64,000 nucleotides of DNA from Adiantum capillus-veneris (Eukaryota; Streptophyta; Polypodiopsida; Polypodiales; Pteridaceae), in the NCBI GenBank assembly GCA_014529385.2, contig CM043950.1, positions 64,314,935 through 64,378,934 on the forward strand. Direction: 5' to 3'. The notes under the pieces were generated by a model that saw nothing but the letters and a program-made list of their open reading frames with translations, did no database searches and had not been told where the DNA came from. Shown here piece after piece: positions 33,112-46,800 of this stretch. Within the stretch, counting starts at the first letter, position 1; each line of letters begins with the position of its first letter. A program made the position numbers and the translations under genes.

Positions 33112-34800
33112 AGATGCTTTATATAATTCCTGGCTTCATGTACTTTGATCACAGGCTCCTTGTATCCCAATTTTTGGGCAAGCATGATTGCTTCTGTACC
33201 TTTCAAGGATGATAATGATTTGATATTCTTTAAGACCCTTACTTTTTCTCAATCACGTGCTGAAAGTTTCTTGTCTTGACTTCGAGTGGACATCCCACTA
33301 GTGCTAGATGTTGTAACTTTCTCATCGTGAAGAGGACGAGAAACTTCTGGTAGTCTTCCCGTGGAGTAGGTTTTTCCTAGAAAAATTAGATTTCTCTCCT
33401 CCCACTCTGCAACAACCTTGTGTATACGGTTATAAAGCTCATGACCTTGAGCAATGGGTGCTTGTCCATATAAATGAGACCCTGTAACTGTGCGAATATC
33501 ATTAACATGATTGAGAGCTTTGATATATGGTAGCAGCTCCCCAAGGAGGATATTATCCTCCTCATCATCAACATTAAATGATAGTGGAAAAATACAATTC
33601 AATGCAGGATTCACACATCCCTTTAATGGTTCATCATCTACAAGAAGCAATCTTCTTGCATCAAGCCCAAATTTTGATGATGCAATAGCCAGCGGTTTGA
33701 AAAGTGCTTCTATTCCTGGATTATCTAAGCGATCGATCCTTGATTCTATGCATGGTTGACATTGGCTTTGCCCCCAGATCATAAAGAATGGAAATTTTTA
33801 TTTAGCTTTCTTTTCTAAAATCTTGATGATGTCCACAACATGCATGTCATTAGCAGTTGACCATATCCCTACATTGAAATTGCTAAATAGAGCCTTTAAA
33901 AACTCAATGCATCCTGGACGAAGAACAATATGCTCATGCCCAAACTTTAAGCTCTTCATTTTCTTGGACTTTTGCCAGCATCTCCTCGGGAACAATCCAC
34001 ACAAGCTCACTATTATAGTCAGCATTAGTTTGTTGGTGGATGGAAGGTCTGACTCACCATGCACTTCGATTTCCAAATCCTGGGGTGCTAAAATATTTGT
34101 GTTGGATTCTCCTTCTGGCGTTGCACATGTTCTGGAACTTCCATTGCCTTCTACTTCCATTGTCGTGTCATGCAATCCAATTCCCAACTCTTGGGCTACT
34201 AGAATATTTTCATTGGATTCTTCTTCTTCCCTTGCACATGTTCTGGGACTTTCACTGTCTTCTTCCATTGGATTACTCTTTAAATTTATCTCCAATCGTT
34301 GTAGCAGTTGACCTTCAAAGACTTGTAGATTCTTGTCATCTTCGTCAGAAACTCTTTGGTTGACATGCAGATTGATAGAATCTTTCTCAGTAGGGTCAAT
34401 GGCATTAGCATCCTCTATACCAACAATCTCGAGTAAAACTTTGTGAGCCGCAATATCTTGTTGAAGGACTCCAAGTTGAAAGAACACCTAATTTTAGATT
34501 CCAAAGTATCTACATTTTGATAACTATTTTTTGTCACACTCTTAGAAAAAATAATCGCAAATAGCAAATTACTAACTGACAACACATCTACAATGAATTT
34601 ATTTTTATGCTCCTTATTGTCTAGAGATTCCTAATCTTTATCTAGCCACATTAGTTCTTTGTCCATGATGGTGGCGCCTAGAAGTATACTTGGAGAAACA
34701 TTTATGCCTTTAAGCTCTAGAGCAGAAGTCTCATTTTCTATTGCCATGATCTTCTTGCATTGGATGATTTCCTTGACTACGTTTCTTATGGCCTTTAGAC
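33112..34800 (-). pseudogene. FCP1-like HAD pseudogene 1
   Basis: Coding can be followed on the minus strand from about 34800 (KEIIQCKKIMAIENETS) to TAG at 33112-33115 (YIKHLKI). The HAD motifs are VLRPGCIEFLKALFSNFNVGIWSTAND, shown in part, then the FMIWGQSQC block, LLLVDDEPLKGCVNPAL and IFPLSFN. A 36-residue unit (SPRTCAREEEESNENIL and SSRTCATPEGESNTNIL) is repeated ahead of the HAD domain. Disablements: TAG 34631-34633, a shift near 34490, TAA 33798-33800 and TGA 33249-33251. The DxD nucleophile motif is not recognisable (LMLTIIVSL stands in its place). Same family as pseudogene 2, downstream on the same strand. Confidence 0.72.
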
Positions 34801-36685
34801 CATACGGTTCTCTTTGTAGATATCTCTATGACTTTAAGATAATCCAAAATATGTCTGTTTATGGCCTCAAGGCCATAGGGTTAGGATTGTTGGGAGGTCT
34901 CAACATATAACTAGATATATGGCTTCAAATCCATATGGTACTTTATTTATGTGTCACCCTATGGCCCTAAGGCCATGGGTTGTCATAGGGCCACAAGATG
35001 CCCTCTATGAGCACTAGTAAGAAACCATATATTGTTTATGTTGGCACCCTATGACCCGAGGGCCACAAGGTCTGCCTTTTATGCTAGTAAGAAACCCTTT
35101 ATGCTACATGTTATCACTCTATGGAGTTTGGGCCATAGGGTGCCCTATGTGCTAGTAACAAATCCTCTATGCTCTATGTTTGCACCCTATGGACCTAGGG
35201 CCACAAGGTACCCTCTATGATAGTAAGAAATCCTCTATTATCTATGTTTGCACCCTATGGACCTAGGGCCTCAAGGTAGCCTCTTTGCTAGTAAGAAATC
35301 CTCTATGGTCAATATTGAAACCCTATGGCCCCAAGGCCATAGGATGTCCTCTATGCTAGTAAGAACAACCCTCTACGCTCTATGTTGGCACCCTATGGAG
35401 ACTTGAGGGCCACAAGGTACCCTTTATAATGCTACTAAGAAACCTTGTATGCTCTAGGGGAGCACCAAATAGCCCCTAGGCCACAAGGTTCCCTCTATGC
35501 TAGAAAGAAAACCTCTACGGTCTACATTGGCAACCTATAGCCCTCGGGCCATAGGGTGCATCAAATGGCTCCTAGGCCACATGGTGCCCTCTATGCTAGA
35601 AAGGAAACCTTTGCACTCTACATTGACACTCTATGGCCCCAAGGCCATAGGGTGCCCCTTACGCTTAGTATGAAACCATTGAAACTCTATATTAGCATCT
35701 AGAGACCGTAGGCCACAAGGTGAGCTCTATGTTAGTAAGAAACCATCTAAACTCTATGTTGGTAGCCAAAGGCCATAGGATAGCCAAGGAACCCTTTAGG
35801 AGCATTCCCCACAAAGACCACCTTATGGCCCCATGGTGATTTAGTGGCCTAGGTGCCCTTCTTAAGACTCTTTTATTTTTGTATCATATGGCCCCAAGGA
35901 AATAAACTATCCTCTATGCTATCAAAAAACAGTTTATGCTCTTTGTTGGAATCATATGGCCCCAAGTCCATAGGGAGCCCATAGGGTGCTCTCTATGCTA
36001 GCAAGAAACCCTCCATGCTATATGTTTACACCCTATGGCACCAAGGACACAGGGTGTCCTCCATGATAGTAAGAAACCCTCTATGCTCTAAGTTTACACC
36101 CATCCGCTCCCTAGGGACACAAAGGTGCCCTTCAACCTAGGAAGAGACCGTTTATGCCCTAAATTGGTACTCTTTGGCCTTAGGGTCATAGGGTGCCTTC
36201 TATGCTAGTAGGATACATTATATGGTCTAGGTTTCCACTCAATTGCGTAGGGCTAAAAGGTTTGTTCTATGAAGAAACCATGTATACTATATGTTGGCAG
36301 TGTATGGCCCTAGGGATAGAAGCAAACCCTAGGGCTATAGGGTGTCCTCTATGCTACTATCATATGGTCCAAGGGCAAGATAGTGACCAAGGTATCATGT
36401 GTGTCCCAAGGGTAACAAGGTGCTAATAAAAAGCCCTCTATGCTTTATGTTGGCACCCTATGGCCCCAAGGCCATAGGGCGTTCTTTATGCTAGTAAAAT
36501 TCCCTCTATGCACTATGTTTACGTGTATACTTATAAGAATCCATTTATACACTATGTTGGCATCTTATGACCCTAGATCCATAAGATGTCCTCTATGGTA
36601 AAAGAGAAATTGTACATGGGATATGATGGCATCCTATGGTCCTAGGGCCATAGGGTGTCCTCTATGCTAGCAAAATGTGTAAGTT
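34147..36685. repeat. Tandem duplication, left copy
   Basis: From ACTTCCATTG in the HAD pseudogene through the minisatellite to ATGTGTAAG at 36675-36685, this segment is repeated at 36738-39072 with the same order of landmarks. The shared landmarks include the same TAG stop in the pseudogene. The right copy lacks a few minisatellite units and is about 200 bp shorter. Confidence 0.85.
34801..36680. repeat. Minisatellite block 2
   Basis: Tandem units of about 60-75 bp. Typical unit: CACCCTATGGCCC, AAGGCCATAGGGTG, CCCTCTATGCTAGTAAGAAA, then CCTCTATGCTCTATGTTGG. The core reads nearly the same on both strands. Units vary in length and by insertions, which suggests repeated unequal exchange. No gene. 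Confidence 0.88.
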
Positions 36686-36737
36686 AATACTCCAAAATAG
36701 AAAGAGCTTTTCAAAAAAAAAAAGAAAAAAAAAACCT

Positions 36738-37385
36738 TCTACTTCCATTGTGGTGTCATGCAATCCAATTCCCAACTCTTGGGCTACTAGAATATTTTCA
36801 TTAGATTCTTCTTCTTCCCTTGCACATGTTCTGGGACTTTCACTGTCTTCTTCCATTGGATTACTCTTTAAATTTATCTCCAGTCGTTGTAGCAGTTGAC
36901 CTTCAAAGACTTGTAGATTCTTGTCATCTTTGTCAGAAACTCTTTGGTTGACATGGAGATTGATATAATTTTTCTCAGTAGGGTCAATGGCATTAGCATC
37001 CTCTATACCAACAATCTCGAGTAAAACTTTGTCAGCCGCAATATCTTGTTGAAGGACTCCAAGTTTAAAGAACACCTAATTTTAGATTCCAAAGTATCTA
37101 CATTTTGATAACTCTTTTTTTTCACACTCTTAGAAAAAACTAATCGCAAATAGCAAATTTACTAACTGACAACACATCTACAATGAATCTATTTTTATGC
37201 TCCTTATTGTCTAGAGATTCCTAATCTTTATCTAGCTACATTAGTTCTTTGTCCATGATGGTGACGCCTAGAAGTATACTTGGAGAAACATTTATGCCTT
37301 TAAGCTCTAGAGCAGAAGTCTCATTTTCTATTGCCATGATCTTCTTGCATTAGATGATTTCCTTGACTAAGTTTCTTATGGCCTT
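36738..37385 (-). pseudogene. Truncated duplicate of HAD pseudogene 1 (5' part only)
   Basis: Encodes the same acidic N-terminal region (DANAIDPTEKN, SESPRTCAREEEESNEN) and the upstream piece ending KEIIQ-like, with the shared TAG (near 37219) and frame break near 37080. The HAD domain is absent; the copy stops at the A-rich junction. The shared defects show that the gene was already broken before it was duplicated. Confidence 0.8.
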
Positions 37386-39060
37386 TAGGCCATACAATTC
37401 TCTTTGTAGATATCTCTATGACTTTAAGATAGTCCAAAATATGTCTGTTTATGGCCTCAAGGCCATAGGGTTAGGATTGTTGGGAGGTCTCAACATATAA
37501 ATAGATATATGGATTCAAAGCCATATGGTACTTTATTTATGTGTCACCCTATGGCCCTAAGGCCATGGGTTTTCATAGGGCCACAAGATGCCCTCTATGA
37601 GCACTAGTAAGAAACCATATATGCTTTATGTTGGCACCCTATGACCCAAGGGCCACAAGGTCTTCCTCTTATGCTAGTAAGAAACCCTATATGCTACATG
37701 TTGTCACTCTATGGCCTTTGGGCCAAAGGGTGCCCTCTGTGCTTGTAACAAATCCTCTATGCTCTATGTTTGCAACCTATGAACCTAGGGCCACAAGGTA
37801 CCGTGTATGATAGTAAGAAATCCTCTATTCTCTATGTTTGCACCCTATGGACCTAGGGCCACAAGGTAGCCTCTATGCTAGTAAGAAATACTCTATGCTC
37901 AATATTGAAACCCTATGGCCCCAAGGCCATACGATGTCCTCTATGCTAGTAAGAACAACCCTCTACGCTCTATGTTGGCACCCTATGGAGATTTTAGGGC
38001 CACAAGGTACCCTTTATAATGCTACTAAGAAACCTTGTCTACATTGGCAACCTATAGCCCTTGGGCCATAGGGTGCATCAAATGGCTCCTAGGCCACATG
38101 GTGCCCTCTATGCTAGAAAGAAAACCTCTGCGCTCTACATTGACACTCTATGGCCCCAAGGCCACAGGTTGCCCCTTAAGCCTAGTATAAAACCATTGAA
38201 ACTCTATATTAGAATCTAAAGACCGTAGGCCACAAGGTAATGAAACCATCTAAACTCTATGTTGGTAGCCTATGGCCCAAAGGCCATAGGATAGCCAAGG
38301 AACCCTTTAGGAGCATTCCCCACAAAGACCACGTTATGGCCCCATGGTGATTTAGTGGCCTAGGTTCCCTTCTTAAGACTCTTTTATTTTTGTATCATAT
38401 GGCCCCAGGGAAATAAGCTATCCTCTATGCTATCCAAAAACCGTTTATGCTCTTTGTTGGAATCATATGGCCCCAAGGCCATAGGGTGCTCTCTATGCTA
38501 GCAAGAAACCCTCCATGATATATGTTTACACCCTATGGCACCAAGGACACAGGGTGTCCTCCATGATAGTAAGAAACCCTCTATGCTCTAAGTTTACACC
38601 CCATTTGACTATGTTGACACCCTATGACCCTGGGGCCATTGGGTGCTCCCTAGGGCCACAAGGTGCCCTTCAACTAAGAAAGAGACCCTTTATGCCCTAA
38701 ATTGGTACTCTTTGGCCTCAGGGTCATAGGGTGTCTTCTATGCTAGTAGGATACATTATATGGTCTAGGTTTCTTTATGGCACTATGGCGTCCCAAGGGC
38801 AACAAGGTGCTAGAAAAATCCCTCTATGCTCTATGTTGGCACCCTAGGTCCCAAGGCCATAGGGTGGTCTTTATGCTAGTAAAATTCCCTCTATGCACTG
38901 TGTTTACGTGTATACTTATAAGAAGCCATTTATGCACTATGTTGGCGTCTTATGACCCTAGATCCATAAGATGTCCTCTATGGTAAAAGAGAAATTGTAC
39001 ATGGAATATGATGGCATCCTATGGTCCTAGGGCCATAGGGTGTCCTCTATGCTAGAAAAA
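37386..39060. repeat. Minisatellite block 3 (copy of block 2)
   Basis: Same units in the same order as block 2, with small deletions. No gene. Confidence 0.85.
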
Positions 39061-39099
39061 TGTGTAAGCTAAAAAATGCGATAAATATGCAACACGATA

Positions 39100-39375
39100 T
39101 ACAAAATTGAATCATTATCATACATCATACATTTGTTGCTGGATCATTATTTGTGCTGGATTCTCCTTATGGCATTGCACATGTTTTGGAACTTGCATTG
39201 CCTTCTACTTCCAATTTACAAACGTAAACAATGGTTATACATTATGCAATCATTTCTTTGCAATAAACCTTGATACAATGTTCCGATTGCTACATTCCTG
39301 AGGGGCAAAAGTATTTGTGTTGGATTCTCCTTATGGCATTGCACATGTTTTGGAACTTGCATTGCCGTCTCCTAA
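39100..39375. repeat. Two short copies of a HAD-pseudogene segment
   Basis: The words TTGGATTCTCCTTATGGC and TGGAACTTGCATTGCC occur at about 39158-39205 and 39317-39366. Both match 34102-34150 of the pseudogene, which has TTCTGGCG instead. They flank AT-rich DNA without a gene. Confidence 0.6.
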
Positions 39376-40440
39376 GGCCTTAGGTATCCCAAATGCTCTT
39401 GGATAACTTATGTTTCCTTCTAGAATAGCCCAAATACTCATGTGCCCGTTTAGATACTTTATGTAATCTCTCTATATACATAAGGTCTCTAGATGGGATG
39501 TAGGGCACCCTGTGATCCTGTGGATATAGGGCCATAGGATCTCCAAAAAAAACATATGGAACCCTATGGCCCTTGGGCCACAAGGTCTCAAGATGGAACA
39601 TAGGGCACCTTTTGATCCTATGGCCATAGGTTCCTTATGTTCCTTTTGGATATTTTATGGCACTAGGGCCATAGGATCTTCAGAAGTAGCATAGATGGAA
39701 CCATATGGCCCTTGAGATTGTACATTGACATCCGATGGCCCTTAGGCCACACTATATCTTGATGGGAAATAGGGCACCCTGTGATCCTATGTTCGTAGGG
39801 CCCTATGTTCCTTTTGGAGATCCTATGGCCCGAGGACCATAGGATCTCCAAAAGGAACATAGGGAACCCTGTGATCCTATGTCCGTAGGGCCATATGTTC
39901 ATTTTGGAGATCCTATGGCTCGAGGACCATAGGATCTCCAAAAGGAACATAGGGAACCCTATGGCCCTCGAAATTGTACATTCCCACACTATGGCCCTTG
40001 GGCCACAACGTCTCCAATAGGTCACCCTTTGATCCTATGGTCCTAGGTTCTTTATGTTGCTTTTGGAGATTCTATGGCCCTAGTGCCACCCTATCTCCAA
40101 AAAGAACATAGGGAACCCTATGGACCTTGAGATTGTGCATTGCCACCCTAAGGCCCTTGGGCCACAAGGTCTCTAGATCGGACATAGAGCACCATGTGAT
40201 CCTATGGCCATAGTGCCATATATATGTTTTGGAGATCCTATGGCCCTATGGCCATAGGATCTTCAATAGGAACATAGGGAACCCTATGACCCTTGAGATT
40301 GTACATTGGCACCCTATGGCCAAATGGGACATTGGTCACCCTATAGTACAATGTGAGACCACCCTATGGCCTTATGGTCATAGGGTGCCTTAGGGCCATA
40401 TGTTACTCTTTAGTATGAGGTGAAACCCTATGTAGCTACA
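39376..40440. repeat. Minisatellite block 4
   Basis: A variant of the family with longer units (about 120-130 bp): GATCCTATGGCC, CATAGGATCTCC, AAAAGGAACATAGGGAACCC and GAGATTGTACATTG. The inverted pairs are extensive, for example GGAGATCCTATGGC with GCCATAGGATCTCC. Confidence 0.85.
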
Positions 40441-41930
40441 CCATGTTTGCCCTTCTAACGATTCAATGTCTAGTTTTATTTTAGTGACTACAAATGAATT
40501 TAAAGAAACTATATTACACCATATCTTACAAGCATATATAGTGTACACTTTCTTTCCCACCTTCTTGCCTCTTTTTTTTTTCCCATCCTCCTGTAACTGA
40601 ACCCTAATCCATCCTCATACAACAGCGTGCTCTACTCGTCCTCTTACAACGTGTGCCTAACTCCCCACAACCCAATTACAGGTATCCATAGTTTCAGCAT
40701 TTTTTGTAGTTGTTGTCTTTTGCATTTGCAGGTTTATAATTTTTTGTTGTAATTAGAGATGTTTGCAGTGAGAGTTTTACAATTTTACAGCATTAGGTCA
40801 CTTATGAGGAGTTTTTTGTTTTACAGATTTAGGTCCCTAATAAGAGTTTTTGGTTTTACAAATTTAGGTCCCTAATTAGTGTCTTCTGTTTTATGTTTTT
40901 AGGTCTCTAATTAGAGTATTCTGTATTACAGTTTTAGATCTCTAATTAGAGATTTTTCTATTTTATAGTTCTACAGTCTACAATTTTACACTTTTAGAGA
41001 TGTAATTAATGATTTTTGTTTATTGTTCTAGAGAGAGGTGATTCACAACTCAGCTAAAACATAATTCGATTAAGAACAATTAAAACCGAATTAAGAAAAA
41101 AGATTAGGGTTTCTACAGGTTACCTCTGAGTAAATCTGTGTTTAATGAAAATCGGCTGCAGCAGTAGCAAGCAGTAACTTAGGTGTGTTGAGGCCGCGAC
41201 GATGATGGTAACAGATCTGTGTTTGGGAGGTCGCGACAGCAGTCCTTCTGTTGAAGGTTGTGGCGATGGCTTCGCGTAGATCTGTGTACGCGTCGCAACG
41301 ATGGTGTAGAACTGTATGCGTAGGGAGAGAGGGAGAGAGAGACAGAGAAAGACAAGCTCTGTGTGTGCAGGTTTCTGTGTAGGTTTCGAGCAAGAAACGA
41401 GAGAGAGAAAGAGAGCGATAGCGTGGAAAAAATTGTGGTAGAGAGAGAAAGAGAGAGATAAGGTTAGTTAGGTTAGGTTAGAAATTCAAAATTTGAATTT
41501 TGAATGTAGTGGTTGTTCTCACGGGTTTGCAGTCGAGATTACTAGAGTTTCTAAGCTTTGTGCGAAAATGAGACATAGCTCGTCGGCTTCGAAATTGAAA
41601 GGCTTTGTCAATGTCCATATCTTTGTAGTACGAGTGGAACACCACCCATGAAGCAAAATTTGACTTCAAAATCAAAATCTGCATAGTAAAAAATACGCTA
41701 AAAATAGCTAAATTTTAAAAAAATTATCCCGAAAATTGTGCGCTATTTTTTTTTTCCGATATCAATAAGTGTATTTGAAAACCCATTATGACAAAGTTTG
41801 TCGTAGCGTAAAAAAATTATTTTTTTTTTTTTAATTTTTAAAAATTATTTTTTAATTATTTTTTTAATTTATGCCACTTGCGGGTATCCCTTGAATGGCC
41901 GAAATTGTTATGAAGACACCTCAGCCACCC
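40441..41930. other. AT-rich intergenic region with small tandem repeat
   Basis: At 40780-41000 a unit of about 50 bp (TTTAGGTCCCTAATTAG followed by a T-rich tail) is repeated about five times. At 41330-41460 there is GA-rich sequence like a 5' leader. 41690-41870 is almost pure A/T. ORFs at 41142-41684 on the minus strand show no domain. No gene can be supported. Confidence 0.5.
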
Positions 41931-43780
41931 CTAGGCTCACACCATAGGATGGCAATGTTGGAGGTCAAGGATCAAAGCGTGCACTCAGTTCCATTTGAAA
42001 ATCCTATGTCCTAGGGTTTTCTTTTTCTATCTTGTGAGATCCTTGTGGCCCTACGGTGGCAATGTGAAATCTTGTGGACCTAGGGCCATAGGGTGGCAAT
42101 GTATAAGCTCAAGAGCCATAAGTTGCCCTATATTCCATTTGGAAATCCTATGGCCCTAGGGTTTAGGGGCGACAATAGATAAGCTCCAATACATAGCCCT
42201 ATGTTCCAGTTGGAGATCCTATGGCCCTAGGGTCATGGGGTGGCAATATGTAAGCTCAAGGTCCATAGGGTGCCACATGTCCCATATGGAGATTCTACTG
42301 CCCTAGGGCCATGGGGTGGCAATGTATAAGCTCAATGGCCATACATTGCCTATGTTCCATTCAAAAATCCTATGGCCCTAGGGTAATGGGGTTGCAATGT
42401 ATAAGCTCAAGGGCCCTACATTGCCTATGTTCCATTTGGAAATCCTATGGCACTAGGGTCATGGGGTGCCACATGTCCCATACAGAGATCCTATAGCCCT
42501 AAGGCCATGGGGCTACATTGATATCTTGGCCACCCTTAAACCCACACCCTTGAGCTTAGGGGCCTTAGGTTCTCTTATTGTATGTTATGAGATCTTGTGG
42601 CCCTAGGGCCATAGGGTGGCAATGTATAAGCTCAAGGGCCATACATTGCCTATGTTCCATTTGGAAATCCTATGGCCCTAGGGTCATGGGGTGCCACATG
42701 TCCCATATAGAGATCCTATGGCCCTAGGGCCATGGGGCTGCATTGATATCTTGTCCACCCTTGAACCCACACCCTTGAGCTTAGGGGCCTTAGGTTCTCT
42801 TATTGTATGTTGTGAGATCTTGTGGCCCTAGGGCCATAGGGTGGCAATGTATAAGCTCAAGGGCCATACATTGCCTATGTTCCATTTGAAAATCCTATGG
42901 CCCTAGGGTCATGGGGTTGCAATGTATAAGGTCAAGGGCCATAGGGTGCCACATGTTCCATATAGAGATCCTATGGCCCTAGGGACATGGGGCTGCATTG
43001 ATATCTTGGCCACCTTTGACATCGTGGCCATAGGTTGTCTTTTTGTATGTTTTGAAGTCTTGTGGCCCTAGGGCCATAGGGTGTCAATGCTCACACCCTT
43101 GGGCTTAGGGCCATAGGTTGTATTTTTGTATGTTTTGAAGTCTTGTGGCCCTAGAGCCATAGGGTGTCAATGCTCACACCCTTGGGCTTAGGGCCATAGG
43201 TTGTCTTTTTGTATGTTTTTAAGTCTTGTGGCCCTAGGGCCATAGGGTGTCAATGTATAAGCTCAAGGGACATACGTTGCCCTATGTTCCATTTGGAAAT
43301 CCTATAGCCCTAGGGTCATGGGGTTGCAATGTATAAGCTCAAGGGCCATACATTGTCGTATGTTTCATATGCCGATCCTATGGCCCTAGGGTCATGGGGT
43401 TGCAATGTATAAGCTCAAGGGGCATACATTGTCGTATGTTTCATTTGGAGATCTTATGGCCCTAGGGTCATGGGGTGCCATAGGATGTATATATACTTGA
43501 CATGAAACTCCGTGAGGTGATCTTGAGGACAACCCTATGGCCTTCAGGCCTTAGGGAGCTAATATAGAGCAAATATGCTTTATACCGGCATAGAGAGCTA
43601 TGGCCCTGGGGCCATAGCAAAACAATGAGGGTTTTTTGGAAACAATGAGGGCACCTTGTGGTCTAGGGGCCATAGGAAGTCAATATAGATCACAGAGCAT
43701 AGACGATAGAGCATAGAGCACAAAGAGATTCTTAGTAGCATAGAGGGAACCCTATGACCTTCAAGCCACAGGGTGCTGCT
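41931..43780. repeat. Minisatellite block 5 with higher-order units
   Basis: Units combine CCTATGGCCCTAGGGTCATGGGG, shown as its two halves, with GGCAATGTATAAGCTCAAGGGCC and GTTCCATTTGGAAATCC. A higher-order unit of about 225 bp is seen at 42541 and 42766 (both starting CCCACACCCTTGAGC). A shorter one of about 95 bp fills 43020-43250. Confidence 0.85.
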
Positions 43781-43881
43781 CATGAAACACCCACATACAT
43801 ACTTGCTATGCTTAATGCTACGTAAATCAATATACTCTGCAAGCGGTTTGTTTAACAATTATTCTTGCAACCTTCTTGCAG

Positions 43882-46800
43882 GTATGGCTAATTTCAATCA
43901 CGGTGATAGAGTGTGCATGTTTGTAGCGACACAAAAGGTTGCCATTGGGACTGTATTTGAAATAAATCCAAGTGCATATTGTTCTGGAAGGCTTATTGGG
44001 GAAGGCAATGTATCGGTGTCAGTTGATTTGTGTTTTGAAAAGAAAGCACTCATCCCTTTTCCAACAATGGATGCATTGATAGTGGGAGATGCTTTTCATA
44101 GTATTGTGAAATGGAGTAGTGGGTTGTTGCAGCATATAAATGAGATGTAGTACAAAGGGGCTTCTATGTATGAGGCTGACAAAGCAGAAGGAGCATTGGA
44201 TGCACAATGTAATGGAATGAGCTACAGAGAAGTTTGGAAGGATAAGAGGGTTCAACTTTGGGATGAAAGCAAAACACATGTAGTAGCCGAAGGGGTTGTC
44301 ATGTACGTGTGTCCGTTTGACTTTGTAAACTTTGGTGAGCTAGGTGAAGATAACATTGGTATTGGTATCGAAACATCCTATGCAGATGAGGCTACTATTT
44401 CTACAGAAGCTAGTGTATGCAGCATTAATCTAATTTGTTGGCCTATCAAGAGAGTGACAACTATGGATGGAAAAGAATTGTTATGCTATGAGGATCTACA
44501 TGTTATGCATGTGTTACAAGACATATGCATTGAATCAGCTTATTTGGTAGAGCCTATTTCAAAAAAGCAGAAATATTGCTTTGTAAATAGGAAGCCAAAA
44601 ATGTCAGTGAAAGCTTCTGAGAGATCCAATCAAGCATCTCTAGCATCTGTCCAGCTTGTTTCAACCATAGATTGTTGTTCCAAAAGGTGTTGTCAATGTG
44701 CCAATCGAGATAAGGTCATGGCTATGCGCAATGAATTTTGGGGACAGAGTTTGCAAAATAGAACAAACTATGTGTATGATACAACGTTGATTGCATGGAG
44801 TGAGAACAAAACAACTACAAAGACATGCTATGTGTTTTCTTTTAATGGCAATGAGGTTTGCAGTAGAGATTGGTACGAAATTCATGGCATTCCAAAAACT
44901 TCATTTTATCGTTACCGTGAACATTTTGAGAATGGGGTTAGACACTCAGTGCATGGTAATGATGGTGTCATGAGAAAAGGAAGAGACCATACAGAAATGG
45001 GAAGGGCATTGATGCGCTCTTTTGTTGATGAAAACTCGGAGAGAATGCCACATAAGAGTAGAACCATGGAAGATGGTACTAGGGAAACTTTGCTTGCAAT
45101 ACAAAACACGTACAAGCAAGTAGACATTTTACATGATGTCAATAAAACACTCAACAGTATGAGTCTCAAGCCAATGTCTAGCACGACATTCAATAGGATT
45201 TGGAATACAGAGTTTGCTAATGTGACATTGTCAAAAACAAGTGAGTTCTCCAAATGTGTTGTGTGTAGTCGGATAAAGTCTCAACTAGAGTCAACAAAGG
45301 ATGACGAGATGATTGCATGTTTGAAGGATGAACGTCGAATTTACATTTTGCAACAACAAAGTTGTAGGAATGTGTACTACACCTGGCGTAAGTTCTCCCA
45401 GTTGCAAAAGGATAAGTATTTATGCATTATACATGATAAAATGGATTAAAAAAAGACAGCAATACCTAGGTTGCGTGTGAACTCAAAAGATTATGCGAAT
45501 GCATATCAATTGCAAGTATCATTAACAGGTATGATAACACATGGACATGGTCATGGAATATATGGTCACTTCTCACTTAATGGTCTATGGCCTTCAGATC
45601 CCAATGCTACAATTGGTTCCCTTACATTATGCTTACAGAATCTAGAAAGAACAGAAAACCATGGACAAGGAGATTTATGCCATGACGGTATGCCACGCAG
45701 CAATGTAACGTTATTCAATGCATTGAACTCAAGGAGAGCTCTAGACCTCCAAAACAAAATGAACCAAGAGCGTGAGAGTAATGCATCAACAATGACACCA
45801 CCATTGGCCATCCAGGGATGTAATGAAGAGATTGTACACATACAATCAACTTCCTCTCAATGTGTTGTGGATACCATATCCACTCCGTATTTCAAAAATT
45901 GCCTGAGAATCTTTTACTACAGCTAGATAATTGTGCAGGAGAGAATAAAAATCGATATTTGTTTGCATACTTATCCTTGTTAGTAGCAAAAGGAGTTTTC
46001 AAAACCGTGCATTTGGGATTCTTAATGGTGGGTCATACACATGAGGACATAGATGCAATGTTTAGTAGGTTCTCAGAAAGAGTGCGAATAGGAATGACAT
46101 TCACTTTTCCACATCTGATGGAACATTTTCAAAAATGTGAAAGCTCAGCTTCAACACCATTTTTGATGACACAAGTTCTCGACTTTAAATCCTTTGTGCA
46201 AGGGTACATGTGTGACGGACAAGATTCTCTAGTCGGACACTCTAAGCCACTTCAATTTTGTTTCTATATGCAAGGTGAAGTCCCAGTAATGCAATACAAA
46301 ATTCATCCCAAATCACCCGATTGGATGCCAAGGGAGTCGGGAATTGAGTTGTGAAAAAAAGATGACCAAGGAAAACCAAAATTACCAACAGGCTGTCCAG
46401 ATGTGGTACCTATAGCAGACTATGTGAGAGATAGTCCGCTTGTTATTCAAGGGATTAAGTCATATATTGAATTTTGGAAAAGATGTTCTCTATTAAAGGG
46501 AAAGGACCATGACTCCACAAAATACATGGAGCCTGTTATCACTTATTGGCAAAACATAATCAATGAGCTTGAACAACCAACCAATAAACACATTGGTGAA
46601 TATACAACATTTTGGCCAAAGACTGTAGGGAGTCATAGAATGCAAGAGATAGAGGAAGACAGAGATGAGTTTCAAGGATATGAAGAATTGAATAATCACA
46701 ATATTGGTCCTCAAAGTGCAAGGCCACAAGAGGCCTTTAGGCCTCCAATTGATGTAAGAAAAGGGGATCTTGTTCTTGTGAGACCCGGAGATCCTGAATA

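Larger units (their letters stand above)
36738..39072. repeat. Tandem duplication, right copy
   Basis: Second copy of 34147-36685. The left junction lies in an A-rich tract (36712-36735). Short extra pieces of the same pseudogene follow at 39150-39215 and 39305-39370. Confidence 0.85.

Noticed and set aside
35032-38986. Many 60-80 aa ORFs in the minisatellite
   Set aside because: They repeat with the satellite unit and encode no domain.
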